DNA of 61,047 nucleotides from Embleya scabrispora DSM 41855 (GCF_000372745.1 NZ_KB889681.1:44778-105824); one strand, 5' to 3'. Positions 1 to 9,211 are shown, counted from the first letter of the stretch. A program made the numbers and translations. The notes: a model not told the origin generated them from the sequence alone.

Positions 1-480
1 CGGGGTGGACTTGGTGATCTTGCCGGTCTCGGAGGTCGGCGAGTACTGACCCTTGGTCAGACCGTAGATCCGGTTGTTGAACAGCAGGATCTTCAGGTTG
101 ACGTTGCGCCGCAGGGCGTGGATCAGGTGGTTGCCGCCGATCGAGAGCGCGTCGCCGTCACCGGTGACCACCCATACGCTCAAGTCCGGCCGGGACACCG
201 CCAGTCCGGTGGCGATGGCCGGCGCGCGGCCGTGGATCGAGTGCATGCCGTAGGTGTCCAGGTAGTACGGGAAGCGGCTGGAACAGCCGATGCCCGAGAC
301 GAAGACGATGTTCTCCCGACGCAGGCCCAGTTCGGGCAGGAAGCCCTGGACGGCGGCCAGGATGGCGTAGTCGCCGCAACCCGGGCACCAGCGCACCTCC
401 TGATCGCTGCGGAAGTCGCGGGCGGACAGCGGCGGGTTCGCCGTGGGCCCGGCGATGGTGAGAAGGGGTGACTCAGACAT
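1..480 (-). CDS. korB: 2-oxoacid:ferredoxin oxidoreductase beta subunit (partial)
   Basis: Beta (TPP-binding) subunit of a 2-oxoglutarate/2-oxoacid:ferredoxin oxidoreductase, which decarboxylates a 2-oxoacid to the acyl-CoA and reduces ferredoxin. The 160 visible residues contain the cysteine motif [11 protein letters not shown] and the TPP-binding [12 protein letters not shown] segment, then [16 protein letters not shown], all typical of KorB. The ATG at 478-480 overlaps the end of korA (ATGTCTGA), so the two are translationally coupled. The gene runs off the left edge; roughly the C-terminal half is missing. Identification is firm; the exact 2-oxoacid is inferred from the family. Confidence 0.93.
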   Translation of the reverse strand, partial: MSESPLLTIAGPTANPPLSARDFRSDQEVRWCPGCGDYAILAAVQGFLPELGLRRENIVFVSGIGCSSRFPYYLDTYGMHSIHGRAPAIATGLAVSRPDLSVWVVTGDGDALSIGGNHLIHALRRNVNLKILLFNNRIYGLTKGQYSPTSETGKITKSTP

Positions 481-2341
481 CGGCGGCGACCTTCTCGATC
501 GCGGTGCGCAGTTCGGCCACCTTGAACGGCATGCCGCGCACCTGGGTGAGGGATTCGACGTCGACCAGGTACCGGGCGCGCAACAACTGTGCGAGCTGGC
601 CCAGGTTCATTTCCGGGACCAGCACCCGCCGATAGCGCGTGAGCAGGTCGCCGAGGTCGGCGGGGAGCGGGTCGAGGTGGCGCACATGGGCCCGGGCCAC
701 CGAGCCGCCCGCGGCGCGAACCTCCGCGCACGCGGCGGCGATCGGGCCTGCCGTGGACCCCCATCCGAGCACCAGCACCTCGGCGTCACCGTCCGGGTCC
801 TCGACGGTCAGCGGCGGCAACTCGCGGGCGATCCCGTCCACCTTGGCCCGCCGGGTGCGCACCATGTGTTCGTGGTTGGCCGCGTCGTAGGAGATCTCGC
901 CGGTGCGGTCGGCCTTCTCCAGGCCGCCCACCCGGTGCTCCAAACCGGGCGTGCCGGGCACCGCCCAGGGGCGGGCCAGGGTGTGCGGATCACGCAGATA
1001 GGGCTGGAAGCACGGCGTTCCGGCCGCGTCGACCGCGTTCGGCTCGACGGCGAACGCCGGGTCGATCGTGGGCAGTTCGGCGAGGTCCGGGACTCGCCAC
1101 GGCTCCGAGCCGTTGGCCAGGTAGCCGTCCGACAGCAGCACCACCGGGGTGCGGTAGGTGACCGCGATCCGGACCGCCTCGACAGCCGCGTCGAAGCAGT
1201 CGCCGGGGGAGGAGGCGGCCAGTACCGGCACCGGCGATTCACCGTTGCGCCCGTACAACGCCTGGAAGAGGTCGGCCTGTTCGGTCTTGGTGGGCAACCC
1301 GGTCGAAGGGCCGCCGCGCTGTACGTCCACGATCACCAGCGGCAGTTCCAGTGAGACCGCCAGACCGATCGTCTCCGCCTTGAGCGCGAGCCCGGGACCG
1401 GAGGTGGTGGTCACCCCCAGGGCCCCGCCGAAGGCCGCGCCCAGCGCCGCGCCGATCCCGGCGATCTCGTCCTCGGCCTGGAACGTGGTCACCCCGAAAT
1501 TCCGGTGCCGACTCAGCTCGTGCAGGATGTCGGAGGCCGGGGTGATCGGGTACGAACCCAGGAACAGCGGCAGTCCGGCCCGGTCGGCGGCGGCGATCAG
1601 CCCGTAGGCGAGCGCGCGGTTGCCGGTGATCGTGCGGTGCCTGCCGGGAGCGCGCGGGGCGGCGGGCACTTCGTGGCTCACCGCGAACGACTCGGTGGTC
1701 TCGCCGAAGTTCCAACCCGCGGTGAACGCGGCCACGTTGGCGGCGGCCAGGTGCGGACGTGCGGCGAACTTCTCCCGCAGGAAGGCCACGGTGGCCTCGG
1801 TCGGGCGGTGGAACAACCACGACACCAGGCCCAGGGCGAACATGTTCTTCGCCCGCTCGGCGTCCTTGCGCGGCAGTTCGAACGCGCGCAGCGCCTCGAC
1901 GGTCAGGCCGGTCAGCGGCACCGCGTGCAGCCGATAGTCGGCGAGCGAATCGTCGGCGAGCGGGTCGACGCCCGCCGGGTAGCCCGCCTTGACCAGGTTG
2001 CGCGGCGTGAACTCGTCGGCGTCCGCGATGATCTGGGCGCCGTGCGGAAGAGCGGGCAGATTCACCCGCAGCGCGGCCGGGTTCATCGCGACCAGTACGT
2101 CGGCCGCGTCGCCCGGGGTGGTGACCCGGTGGTCGGCGAACTGCACCTGGAAGGCGGAGACCCCCGGCAGGGTGCCCGCGGGAGCGCGGATCTCGGCCGG
2201 GAAATCGGGAAAGGTGGACACGTCGTTGCCGAAAAGCGCGGTCTGCGCGGTGAACCGGTCGCCGGCAAGCTGCATGCCGTCGCCGGAGTCACCGGCGAAC
2301 CGGATGACCACCCGGGATACGGGGGTGACCTGTTGAGACAT
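473..2341 (-). CDS. korA: 2-oxoacid:ferredoxin oxidoreductase, fused gamma-alpha subunit
   Basis: A 622-residue subunit partner of korB. The N-terminal ~190 residues are the gamma-type domain ([14 protein letters not shown] start motif); from ~240 on is the alpha-type pyrimidine-binding domain ([46 protein letters not shown]). Length and the gamma-alpha fusion match actinobacterial KorA. The ATG at 2339-2341 is preceded by a CAGGAG ribosome site. It forms a two-gene operon with korB through an 8-base overlap. Expected to act in the cytoplasm in the TCA cycle or in ferredoxin reduction. Confidence 0.94.
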   Translation of the reverse strand: MSQQVTPVSRVVIRFAGDSGDGMQLAGDRFTAQTALFGNDVSTFPDFPAEIRAPAGTLPGVSAFQVQFADHRVTTPGDAADVLVAMNPAALRVNLPALPHGAQIIADADEFTPRNLVKAGYPAGVDPLADDSLADYRLHAVPLTGLTVEALRAFELPRKDAERAKNMFALGLVSWLFHRPTEATVAFLREKFAARPHLAAANVAAFTAGWNFGETTESFAVSHEVPAAPRAPGRHRTITGNRALAYGLIAAADRAGLPLFLGSYPITPASDILHELSRHRNFGVTTFQAEDEIAGIGAALGAAFGGALGVTTTSGPGLALKAETIGLAVSLELPLVIVDVQRGGPSTGLPTKTEQADLFQALYGRNGESPVPVLAASSPGDCFDAAVEAVRIAVTYRTPVVLLSDGYLANGSEPWRVPDLAELPTIDPAFAVEPNAVDAAGTPCFQPYLRDPHTLARPWAVPGTPGLEHRVGGLEKADRTGEISYDAANHEHMVRTRRAKVDGIARELPPLTVEDPDGDAEVLVLGWGSTAGPIAAACAEVRAAGGSVARAHVRHLDPLPADLGDLLTRYRRVLVPEMNLGQLAQLLRARYLVDVESLTQVRGMPFKVAELRTAIEKVAADV

Positions 2342-2444
2342 GATCGCGACTCCTGATCACAGGCATGGCGAAGACAACACTTGGCACACAAGAAGGAAAG
2401 GACGCCGGACGGACGAACCCCGGGCCGCTGCGCATGTCCGGCCC

Positions 2445-2581
2445 GTCCGGCGCATGAGGACGGCGGGCCCATATCCGGCCCGTCCGGCGTTTGAGGACGG
2501 CAGGCCGCAGGCCGGCCTGTTCAGCCGGTCCGGCGGTTGAGGACCGCCGGCCCATATCCAGGCCGTCCGGCGCTTGAGGAC
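2445..2581. repeat. Four GTCCGGCG-N-TTGAGGAC intergenic repeats
   Basis: Four copies of a 17-bp element lie in the 259-bp gap upstream of korA: GTCCGGCGCATGAGGAC (2445-2461), GTCCGGCGTTTGAGGAC (2482-2498), GTCCGGCGGTTGAGGAC (2528-2544) and GTCCGGCGCTTGAGGAC (2565-2581). Start-to-start spacing is 37, 46 and 37 bp, and the flanks (GGCGGGCCCATATCC and similar) are also partly repeated. Elements of this form are common between genes in Streptomyces genomes; their function is not established. They fall between the end of the aldolase gene and the start of korA, both on the minus strand. Confidence 0.85.
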
Positions 2582-2600
2582 AAGCGGGCCGAAGGCCCGA

Positions 2601-3380
2601 TCAGACCCCGCCCCCATGAACCGCATCGCGCAACCGCTCCACGAGCAACTGCGGCTTGGCCGACCCCCACACGTTCCGGCCGAAGGCCACCCCCGCGCCG
2701 CCGGCTTCGACGACACCCTTGGCCAGCGCGACGACCTCGTCCTCGCTGTCCGACTTGGGCCCGCCCAGCGCCACGACCGGGACCGGACACGCCGCGACCA
2801 CGGCGGCGAACTCCTCGGGGCGGCCCGGGCAGACCGTCTTGACGATGTCGGCGCCCAGTTCGGCGCCGATCCGCGCCGCGCGGGCCACGTTCTCCGTGGT
2901 CCACGGCACCGCCTTGCCCCAGCCACCGGGAATCATCTCGGCCATCACCGGCAGACCGAGCTGCTCACACTCCGAGGTCAGCCGGGCCAACCGCTGCAGC
3001 GACAGGTGCTCGTCGGGTGCGCCGGGGAAGGCCAGCACCACCACGCAGTCCGCGCCCAGCTTCAGTGCCTGCTCGGGCAGATGCATGATGTCGGTGACAT
3101 CGCCCGGGGCGAAGTCGCCCAACTCCGAGGCCCCGCCGTCGATCCGCAACACCAGCCCGGAATCGGCGAACGTGTCGGCGTAGGCCCGGGCCAGATGCCA
3201 GGTCGCGAGCACCGCGTCCGGCCCGCCGGCGGCGATCTGTGCCATCGGCTCGCCCAGCGGCGGGCCCTCGCCCATGTAGGCGGCGTGGTCGATCGCGACG
3301 AACACGGCGCGGCCGTCCGCGCCGAACATCCGGCGCATCCGGCGGAGCTTGCCTGCTCCGGTGGCGGAAAAGGTCTGCAC
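2601..3380 (-). CDS. Class I aldolase, DhnA/LsrF/DeoC-like family
   Basis: A 259-residue TIM-barrel aldolase of the FbaB/DhnA/LsrF type, which cleaves or thiolyses phosphorylated sugars through a Schiff base. Motifs seen are FVAIDHAAYMGEGP near the N-terminus, VVVLAFPGAPDEHLSL in the middle, and GADIVKTVCPG near residue 200, where the Lys is the likely Schiff-base residue; VVALGGPKSD is the phosphate-binding end. The GTG at 3378-3380 follows a GAAGGGA ribosome site. The next upstream gene on the same strand is the SnoaL-like gene 21 bp away, so they may be co-transcribed. The substrate is unknown. Confidence 0.82.
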   Translation of the reverse strand: MQTFSATGAGKLRRMRRMFGADGRAVFVAIDHAAYMGEGPPLGEPMAQIAAGGPDAVLATWHLARAYADTFADSGLVLRIDGGASELGDFAPGDVTDIMHLPEQALKLGADCVVVLAFPGAPDEHLSLQRLARLTSECEQLGLPVMAEMIPGGWGKAVPWTTENVARAARIGAELGADIVKTVCPGRPEEFAAVVAACPVPVVALGGPKSDSEDEVVALAKGVVEAGGAGVAFGRNVWGSAKPQLLVERLRDAVHGGGV

Positions 3381-3401
3381 GGTAGTTCCCTTCGATGGTT
3401 G

Positions 3402-3872
3402 TCAGCGGTTCTTGTCGAGGTCGGCGTCGATCCCGTCGCCGGCCTCAGCCGCAGTGGTCGCCACACCGGCCCCGGCCCCGGCCGTCTGCCGCTCGAACTC
3501 GGCGCCGTCCCAGTAGTCCACGCGATGCGCGATCAGATCGCCCACCATGCGCAGCCGGAACACCCCACGGATCAGCACCGGTTCGGCGGCCGCCGAACCC
3601 CGCAGGCGAAATGTCATGGTGTACGCGATGGCGGCCCGGTCGCCGTCCACGAGCAGTTCCTCGACGGCGTAGCGCAAGCCCTCGAACTCGGCCAGGAATC
3701 CCGGCAGTCGCTCGCGATACGCGGTACGTCCGCGCAGACTTCGGCCGAGTGCCGAGGTGTGCTCGTTGTGGAAGTCCTCGCTCACCCGGGCCGCGATCGC
3801 CTCCGGATCACCGGAGTTGAGCGCCGCGACATATGCCTCGGCGGTCCGCCGGGTCCGCGCCGGGTCGCTCAC
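3402..3872 (-). CDS. SnoaL-like / NTF2-fold protein
   Basis: About 156 residues with the NTF2-like cone fold expected from AEAYVAALNSGDPEAIAARVSEDFHNEH and FRLRGSAAAEPVLIRGVFRLRM-type strands; this superfamily includes SnoaL polyketide cyclases, steroid isomerases and many proteins of unknown role. I place the start at the GTG whose GTGA overlaps the stop of the upstream VOC gene, which indicates translational coupling; a GTG 21 bases further upstream (3891-3893) is also in frame. The C-terminal ~25 residues are Ala/Gly-rich and probably disordered. No specific substrate can be given. Confidence 0.75.
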   Translation of the reverse strand: MSDPARTRRTAEAYVAALNSGDPEAIAARVSEDFHNEHTSALGRSLRGRTAYRERLPGFLAEFEGLRYAVEELLVDGDRAAIAYTMTFRLRGSAAAEPVLIRGVFRLRMVGDLIAHRVDYWDGAEFERQTAGAGAGVATTAAEAGDGIDADLDKNR

Positions 3873-4330
3873 GCGTCGGTCCGGTCGCCCCACAGCTCGC
3901 GGACCTCCGCGAACACCTGCTGGTTGTGCGAGATCTCCACCACGTTGCCGTCCGGGTCCTTGAGCGCGCAGATGTAGCCCACCGGCGGCGGCACGTCCAT
4001 CGGTTCCCAGTGCAGGCAGCCGGCGGCGCGAGCCCGTTCCGCGATGGCGTCGACGTCCGCGCGGGCGGCCACCTCCATGCCCAGGTGGGCGAACGGGGTC
4101 AGCTGCGGCTGCGGCTTGCCCTTGTCCTTGTCGAAGGCGACCAGGACCAGCACGAACGGCGTCCGGACCTGATTGGGATTGGACAACCAGGCATTGGAAC
4201 CCGCGGCGTCGCTGTGCCGCGAGACCACCACCAGCGGGGTGAACGAGGTGTAGAACTCGACCGCCGCCTCCAGGTCGGACGACGGCAGCGCGATATGGGT
4301 CCAGCGGGCCTCGGTCAGCGTCGGTTCCAT
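3869..4330 (-). CDS. VOC superfamily (glyoxalase/dioxygenase fold) protein
   Basis: A 153-residue vicinal-oxygen-chelate protein: THIALPSSDLEAAVEFY is the first half-module, and KDPDGNVVEISHNQ the typical metal-ligand Glu region of the second. The start is set at the ATG at 4328-4330 because an AGAGGAG ribosome site lies just upstream, inside the longer frame that begins 18 bases earlier. It overlaps the SnoaL-like gene by four bases. Likely a metal-dependent lyase, isomerase or dioxygenase; substrate unknown. Confidence 0.83.
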   Translation of the reverse strand: MEPTLTEARWTHIALPSSDLEAAVEFYTSFTPLVVVSRHSDAAGSNAWLSNPNQVRTPFVLVLVAFDKDKGKPQPQLTPFAHLGMEVAARADVDAIAERARAAGCLHWEPMDVPPPVGYICALKDPDGNVVEISHNQQVFAEVRELWGDRTDA

Positions 4331-4412
4331 CGCGGTGGCTCCTCTCACATTCCGGTGTGTCGGGATTGGTGAACCGCCGCGCGAGCGCGGCGGTGCGGCG
4401 GTGCGGCGGTGC

Positions 4413-5612
4413 TCAGTCGATCGGGCCGGTGAACTCGTCGGCCGCCAACGGCGTCGCCACGTCCCGGCGGATCTGCCGCATCATGTGTTGCGCGCGGCCC
4501 TCCCACGCACTGGGCGGCCCCACCCGGTAGAACGGCGAACGGAGGTTCTCCATCAGCACGGTCACCATGTCCGTGTCCTCCTTGTTGGTCAGCTCCAGGT
4601 TGACCAACTCGCGCTCCTGGAGCTCGATGTCGTCGGTCAGCCCGTAGATCCGGGAGAACAGCCGGGTCCGGTCCGGCGCGATCGGGTCGGCGCGCACCAT
4701 GATCAACTGGGACGCGTAGGGCAGCGGTGTGAGGTTGGGGTAGATGAACTCCGCATAGCTCCCGCGCAGGTCCTCCTCGCCCAGGTCGGTCCGCCCGAGC
4801 GACATGTCGTACGCGTCGCTGTGCGGCTTGTAGCCGCTGGTGGTCCGGCCCTCGAAGCGCACGATGGTGTCCATCTGCTTGCGCACCTTGTTCAGCCGCC
4901 GATGCACGAACCGCACGTGGTAGTCGTCGTTGGAGTTCTCCACGAACGCCTTCCAGTTGAACGGGTACTCCTCGTCCAACTCGCGGTGATAGCGGTGATA
5001 CTCGCCGATCTTGTACGCCGTGTAGCGCGGCAGCAGCGGCGCGATCCACTCCTCGAACGTCGGTGCCTTGTGCGACAGGCACGCGAAGACGAGCTTGTCG
5101 AAGGCCACGTGCACCCGGATGGGCACCAGGCCGTACTGCTGCATCGGGAAGTCCGGACCGTACATCCGGTTCATGTCCGGAATCGACAGCAGCTTGCCGT
5201 CGAGACCGTACGTCCAGGCGTGGTACGGGCACGCGAACGCCTTGCCGCAGTTGCCGGCCGCATCGAACGCGACGCCGGAGGCGCGGTGCCGGCAGTTGTT
5301 CAGGAAGCCCTTGATCGAGCCGTCCCGCTGCTTGACCACCAGTACCGACTGGCTGCCGATCCGCCCGGTGATGAAGTCGCCGGGCCGGCGAAGATCCTCC
5401 GTGTCGCCCAGCCACACCCACGAGCGGGCGAACACCCGGATCATCTCCAGATCGAACAGGTCCCGATCCCAGACCTCCCACGGCTGCAACATCTCGCTCG
5501 GCAGGGGAGCGACCACGAGCCCGTCGCCCTCTCGCGCCGCCGCGGTCCGGCGAAGTTCCGCCACCCGCTCGTCCAGGGCCCGTTCCGCAGCCCCCAGCTG
5601 GTCAGTCGGCAC
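4413..5612 (-). CDS. Rieske non-heme iron oxygenase, alpha subunit
   Basis: A 399-residue ring-hydroxylating-type oxygenase. The Rieske [2Fe-2S] ligands are C107-R-H109 and C128-P-Y-H131; the mononuclear iron site is the ENSNDDYHVRFVH stretch with H232 and H237 and the bridging Asp nearby. The GTG at 5610-5612 has a strong GGGGAGGAAG ribosome site. No beta subunit, ferredoxin or reductase gene lies next to it, so electrons must come from elsewhere or from a generic reductase. It reads divergently from the aldo/keto reductase and shares a ~185-bp control region. It may demethylate or hydroxylate a non-aromatic substrate, as many single-component members do. Confidence 0.9.
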   Translation of the reverse strand: MPTDQLGAAERALDERVAELRRTAAAREGDGLVVAPLPSEMLQPWEVWDRDLFDLEMIRVFARSWVWLGDTEDLRRPGDFITGRIGSQSVLVVKQRDGSIKGFLNNCRHRASGVAFDAAGNCGKAFACPYHAWTYGLDGKLLSIPDMNRMYGPDFPMQQYGLVPIRVHVAFDKLVFACLSHKAPTFEEWIAPLLPRYTAYKIGEYHRYHRELDEEYPFNWKAFVENSNDDYHVRFVHRRLNKVRKQMDTIVRFEGRTTSGYKPHSDAYDMSLGRTDLGEEDLRGSYAEFIYPNLTPLPYASQLIMVRADPIAPDRTRLFSRIYGLTDDIELQERELVNLELTNKEDTDMVTVLMENLRSPFYRVGPPSAWEGRAQHMMRQIRRDVATPLAADEFTGPID

Positions 5613-5797
5613 AGCTTCCTCCCCGTCACCTGGGATGTTTGCGATACAGCCGAAGGTAGGCGCCGGGAAACGGCCCCGATATGTGCTTCAGGCACGAACA
5701 AACGGCCCGTGCGCTGCGCCGGGACCACATCGGTGCACACGCGCCGTCGTGCCAGCCTCGGGGGAGAACCTGTGACGACCACCCTTGGAGGGCACCC

Positions 5798-6811
5798 GTG
5801 GAGTACACCCCGCTCGGTCGCACCGGCATGCGGGTCAGCCGGTTGTGCCTGGGCACGATGATGTTCGGCGCGTGGGGCAACCCGGACCACGACGCGTGCG
5901 TACGCATGGTGCATCGCGCGCTCGACGCCGGGATCAACTTCGTGGACACCGCCGACGTGTACGCGTTCGGCGAGAGCGAGGCGATCCTGGCCAAGGCGCT
6001 CAAGGGCCGGCGCGACGACGTGGTGCTGGCGACCAAGTTCGGCGAGGCGATGGATCCCGACGCGCCGCTGCGCCGCGGGGCCTCGCGACGCTGGATCTTT
6101 CGCGCCGTGGAGGACAGCCTGCGCCGCCTGGAGACCGACCACCTGGACCTCTACCAACTGCACCGCCCGGATGCGGGCACCGACCCGGACGAGACGCTCG
6201 GCGCCCTGACCGACCTGGTTCGCCAGGGCAAGGTACGCGCGATCGGCTCCTCCGCACTGCCCGCGGAGGGCATCGTCGAGGCGCAGTGGATCGCCGAGCG
6301 GCGCGGGCACGAGCGCTTCGCGGTCGAGCAGCTGGCCTATTCGGCATTCGCCCGGCATGCGGAGACGGCCGCACTGCCCACGTGCGGGCGGTACGGCCTG
6401 GGTGTGCTGGTGTTCAGCCCGCTCAATGGGGGCTGGCTGACCGGCAAGTACCGGGCCGGCCGGACCGTTTCGGCCGACTCGCGGGCGGTGCGCAACGCCG
6501 AGCACTTCGACCACGCGGACGTCGCGGTGCGGGCCGCGAAGTCCGCCCTGGTCGAGGAGTTCGCCGCCATCGCCGCCGACGCGGGCTGCTCGCTGCCCGA
6601 ACTGGCCCTGGCCTTCGCGCTGGCCCACCCGAACGTCACGTCGGCGATCATCGGCCCGCGTACCGAGGAGCAATTGGAGTCCCAACTCGGCGCTTGCGCC
6701 GTGGAGTTGACCCCGCAGACGCTCACCCGCCTGGACGCCCTGGTCGCCCCCGGCACGGACGTCAACCCGGCGGACTCGCCCTATCCGCGACCGGTCCTGA
6801 ACCGCGCCTGA
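5798..6811 (+). CDS. Aldo/keto reductase
   Basis: A 337-residue NADPH-dependent (alpha/beta)8 oxidoreductase. Visible are GRTGMRVSRLCLGTMMFG, the catalytic Asp/Tyr region NFVDTADVYAFGESE, the Lys in VVLATKFGEAMD, and HLDLYQLHRPD. The GTG at 5798 is chosen because TTGGAGGG ends five bases upstream; the frame is open further upstream but without a ribosome site. It is divergent from the Rieske gene and convergent with a VOC gene, separated from the latter by a 22-bp hairpin. Substrate unknown. Confidence 0.9.
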   Translation: MEYTPLGRTGMRVSRLCLGTMMFGAWGNPDHDACVRMVHRALDAGINFVDTADVYAFGESEAILAKALKGRRDDVVLATKFGEAMDPDAPLRRGASRRWIFRAVEDSLRRLETDHLDLYQLHRPDAGTDPDETLGALTDLVRQGKVRAIGSSALPAEGIVEAQWIAERRGHERFAVEQLAYSAFARHAETAALPTCGRYGLGVLVFSPLNGGWLTGKYRAGRTVSADSRAVRNAEHFDHADVAVRAAKSALVEEFAAIAADAGCSLPELALAFALAHPNVTSAIIGPRTEEQLESQLGACAVELTPQTLTRLDALVAPGTDVNPADSPYPRPVLNRA

Positions 6812-6840
6812 CGGCCGGCCCGTTCCGGGCCGGTATGTGG

Positions 6841-6887
6841 ACATGCCGGTATCCGCGATCCGACTCGGATCGCGGATACCGGCATGT
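6841..6887. terminator. Perfect 22-bp inverted repeat, bidirectional terminator
   Basis: Arms at 6841-6862 and 6866-6887 are perfectly complementary with a three-base ACT loop; the arm begins ACATGCCGGTATCCGCGATC. It lies in the 94-bp gap between two convergent genes (aldo/keto reductase and VOC protein), so a bidirectional terminator is the simplest reading. It has no U tract, as is usual in high-GC actinobacteria. Confidence 0.8.
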
Positions 6888-6905
6888 CGCCGTGTAGGTG
6901 TTACC

Positions 6906-7292
6906 TCACTTCTCCCACATCACGATCTGGTTCCCCCAAGGGTCCAGGAACGAGGCGTGGTGTCCGCCGAACTCCTCCCAGAAGCACTGCTCCCACAGTG
7001 CGGTCGCGCCCAGCAGCACGGCCTTGTTCAGGTACTCGCTGGGGGCCGCGTCGACCAGGATGTACACCCGGGAGTGCAGGCCGGCGCGCGGCTGCTGGGG
7101 CAGCGGTGCCGGGTCGGGCACCTGGGCGACCTCGTCGTACAGCCCCAGGTGCAGTCCCTCGCCCGGGACGATCTGGTGGAAGACGCCCTGCGGGCGCGGG
7201 TTGATGGTCCAGCCGAACAGTTCGCGGTAGAACTCGGTGGTCGCGTCGACGTCGGGCGTGGGCATGTCGACGAAGACCAGGGTGTTGGTCAT
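6906..7292 (-). CDS. VOC superfamily protein, tandem copy A
   Basis: A 128-residue single-module VOC protein beginning MTNTLVFVDMPTPDVDATTEF, with DPWGNQIVMWEK at the C-terminus, the usual site of the metal-ligand Glu (here the terminal Glu of WEK). The ATG at 7290-7292 follows GGAAGGGACC. It is clearly paralogous to the next gene upstream, suggesting a tandem duplication. Members of this family act as lyases, resistance proteins or dioxygenases; no substrate can be assigned. Confidence 0.85.
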   Translation of the reverse strand: MTNTLVFVDMPTPDVDATTEFYRELFGWTINPRPQGVFHQIVPGEGLHLGLYDEVAQVPDPAPLPQQPRAGLHSRVYILVDAAPSEYLNKAVLLGATALWEQCFWEEFGGHHASFLDPWGNQIVMWEK

Positions 7293-7377
7293 ACGGGGTC
7301 CCTTCCGGGAAACATGGGTGGGGGGAACTCGGGTGTACCGAACGGGATCCGACGCGGCGTCGGACTTGGAATCGGGG

Positions 7378-7767
7378 TCAGACCTGGTGGGCGTGGCCGT
7401 GGGTGAAGTAGGTGCCCTTGTCGCGCCACAGCACGACCTCGTTGCCCCACGGGTCGCGGAACGCCGCGTAGCGGGCCTCGAACTCGGCCCACGGCTTCTC
7501 CTCCCACAACACGCTCGCGCCGGCCGCGACCGCCTTGTCGAGGTAGACGGGCGGCTCGTCGACCATCACGTAGATGCGCGGCACCGGACCCACCGCCGGG
7601 CGCGCCTCGCGGCGGATCCCGAGGTTGGGCTTGACGCCCGGGAGCACCTCGCTGAACTCGCCGGCGGGTCGTCGCTTGAAGTCCCAGTCGAACAGTGCCG
7701 CGTAGAACGCGGACGTGGCCTCCACGTCGGGGGTCGGCAGGTCCATGAAGATCACCGGATTGGGCAC
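7378..7767 (-). CDS. VOC superfamily protein, tandem copy B
   Basis: A 129-residue VOC protein starting at a GTG (7765-7767) with GAGGAG upstream: VPNPVIFMDLPTPDVEATSAF, ending in DPWGNEVVLWRDKGTYFTHG. It aligns with copy A over its whole length. The start lies inside the 3' end of the FGGY kinase gene (16-base overlap), so the two are translationally coupled. The long open frame upstream of this GTG is a shadow of the kinase gene. Confidence 0.85.
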   Translation of the reverse strand: MPNPVIFMDLPTPDVEATSAFYAALFDWDFKRRPAGEFSEVLPGVKPNLGIRREARPAVGPVPRIYVMVDEPPVYLDKAVAAGASVLWEEKPWAEFEARYAAFRDPWGNEVVLWRDKGTYFTHGHAHQV

Positions 7768-9209
7768 GTCGGCTCCTCGGAGCGAGTCGGGTCGAGGGGG
7801 GTCGGGTCGAGGGGGGTCGGGTCGGAGGGGGATCGGTCGGAGGGGGTCGGTGCGGCACGGGTCGCGATGGTGGCGTCCTCGGGTACCGACAGACGCGCCT
7901 GGGCGGCGTCGCCGAGGTCGAGGAAGCGGCGCAGGCCGGCCGCGTACTCGGGGTGCGGTTCGGGGTCGAACACGGTCATCGCCGGGCGCGGCCAGTCGCC
8001 CGCCCGCCCGGCACCCGGCGCGGGCCACCAGCGCGCCCCGGCGCCGGCGGCGAGCGCCGCGCCGTACGCGGCGAGGTCGGTCTCCGCGGGCACCTCGACC
8101 GGCACGCCGAGCACGGCGGCCTTGATCGAGCACCACAGCGGACTGCGCGCCGGCGATCCGGCGCAGACCAGGGTGTCCGGGCGGGCACCGCGCGCGCTCA
8201 ATTCCAAAGCGATGTGCGCGAGGCCGTACGCGGTGCCTTCCAGGACCGCGCGGGCCAGTTCACCGGGCCCGGCCCCCGCGCTCAGGCCGAAGACCTCGCC
8301 GCGCAGCTCACGGTTCCAGCGCGGTGCGCGCTCGCCTTCCAGGTAGGGCAGCACCAGCACGCCGCGGGCGCCGGGCGGCACCTCGGCGGCCAGCGCGAGC
8401 AGGTCGTGCACGTCGCGTCCGGTGAGGTCGCGCAGCCACTCCAGGATCAGTCCGTGCGCGGCCACCGGGCCGCCGACGATGTCGATCCCGGGCACCGCCG
8501 AGGGCAGCGCGTACGCGTCCGCCGCCGGCGAGCCCGCGGGCACCGCCACGGCCAGGCCGCCGGTTCGCCCGCCGGGGTCCATCGCCCGGCCGGGACGGTC
8601 CAGGCCACCCGCCCAGAACGCCAGGTACGCGTCCTGGGCGCCGGCCACCAGCGGTGTGCCCGCCGCGACGTCGTGCCCGGTGCCGACCGTGCCCACCACC
8701 GACCCGGTCGCGACGATCGGCCCGTAGTCGGTCAGCGGCGGATCTCCGGGCCAGCGGGCCTGAGCCCGCTCCGCGCCGAACCGCGCGGCCAGCCAGTCGT
8801 AGAGCTGCCACGCCCGCACGTCGGGCCCGTGGGCGGCGCGCAGCGCGGCGTGCTGCGCGTGATGCTGCTGGACCGGCGACCCGGTCGCGCCCGCCGGATG
8901 CCGGCAGGTCAGCGCCGTGGCGGTGCCGGGCCGGGGCACCGCGTCGGGCACGGTGGTCGGGCTCTGGCCGCCCAGGCACAGCGCGGCGGGACGGGCCGCG
9001 CCGGGCACCAGCGCGCGCAGTTCCGCGAGCGCCTGCGCGGTGGCGGCGAACCAGGCGTACGGGTCGGCGTGGCCGGGTTCCCACGTCGACGCGCCGGGGT
9101 AGCCGGCGGTGCTCGCGCCCAGGACGGCGCCGTCCGGGTCGAGCGCGAGGGCGCGTACCGAGTTGCTCCCGACGTCGACGCCGACGACGATCGCGGACGA
9201 GCCGGGCAT
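7752..9209 (-). CDS. FGGY-family carbohydrate kinase (xylulokinase-like)
   Basis: A 485-residue sugar/polyol kinase of the actin-like ATPase superfamily: VVGVDVGSNSVRALALDPDG is the phosphate-1 loop, and LPYLEGERAPRWN and the CAGSPARSPLWCSIKAAVLGVPVEV segment belong to the second FGGY domain. The usual W-x-D-x-R stretch after residue 100 is not obvious, so the substrate is uncertain. The ATG at 9207-9209 sits just after the dehydrogenase stop; an in-frame TTG lies six bases upstream. The last ~25 residues come from a 15-bp tandem repeat (PLDPTPLDPT) not expected in the family. Confidence 0.87.
   Translation of the reverse strand: MPGSSAIVVGVDVGSNSVRALALDPDGAVLGASTAGYPGASTWEPGHADPYAWFAATAQALAELRALVPGAARPAALCLGGQSPTTVPDAVPRPGTATALTCRHPAGATGSPVQQHHAQHAALRAAHGPDVRAWQLYDWLAARFGAERAQARWPGDPPLTDYGPIVATGSVVGTVGTGHDVAAGTPLVAGAQDAYLAFWAGGLDRPGRAMDPGGRTGGLAVAVPAGSPAADAYALPSAVPGIDIVGGPVAAHGLILEWLRDLTGRDVHDLLALAAEVPPGARGVLVLPYLEGERAPRWNRELRGEVFGLSAGAGPGELARAVLEGTAYGLAHIALELSARGARPDTLVCAGSPARSPLWCSIKAAVLGVPVEVPAETDLAAYGAALAAGAGARWWPAPGAGRAGDWPRPAMTVFDPEPHPEYAAGLRRFLDLGDAAQARLSVPEDATIATRAAPTPSDRSPSDPTPLDPTPLDPTRSEEPTCPIR
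7786..7845. repeat. Four 15-bp tandem repeats in the kinase C-terminus
   Basis: Units GTCGGGTCGAGGGGG (7786-7800, 7801-7815), GTCGGGTCGGAGGGG (7816-7830) and GATCGGTCGGAGGGG (7831-7845). On the minus strand they encode a PLDPT-like pentapeptide repeat at the C-terminus of the FGGY kinase, just upstream of the start of the VOC gene. Confidence 0.8.
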
Positions 9210-9211
9210 GC

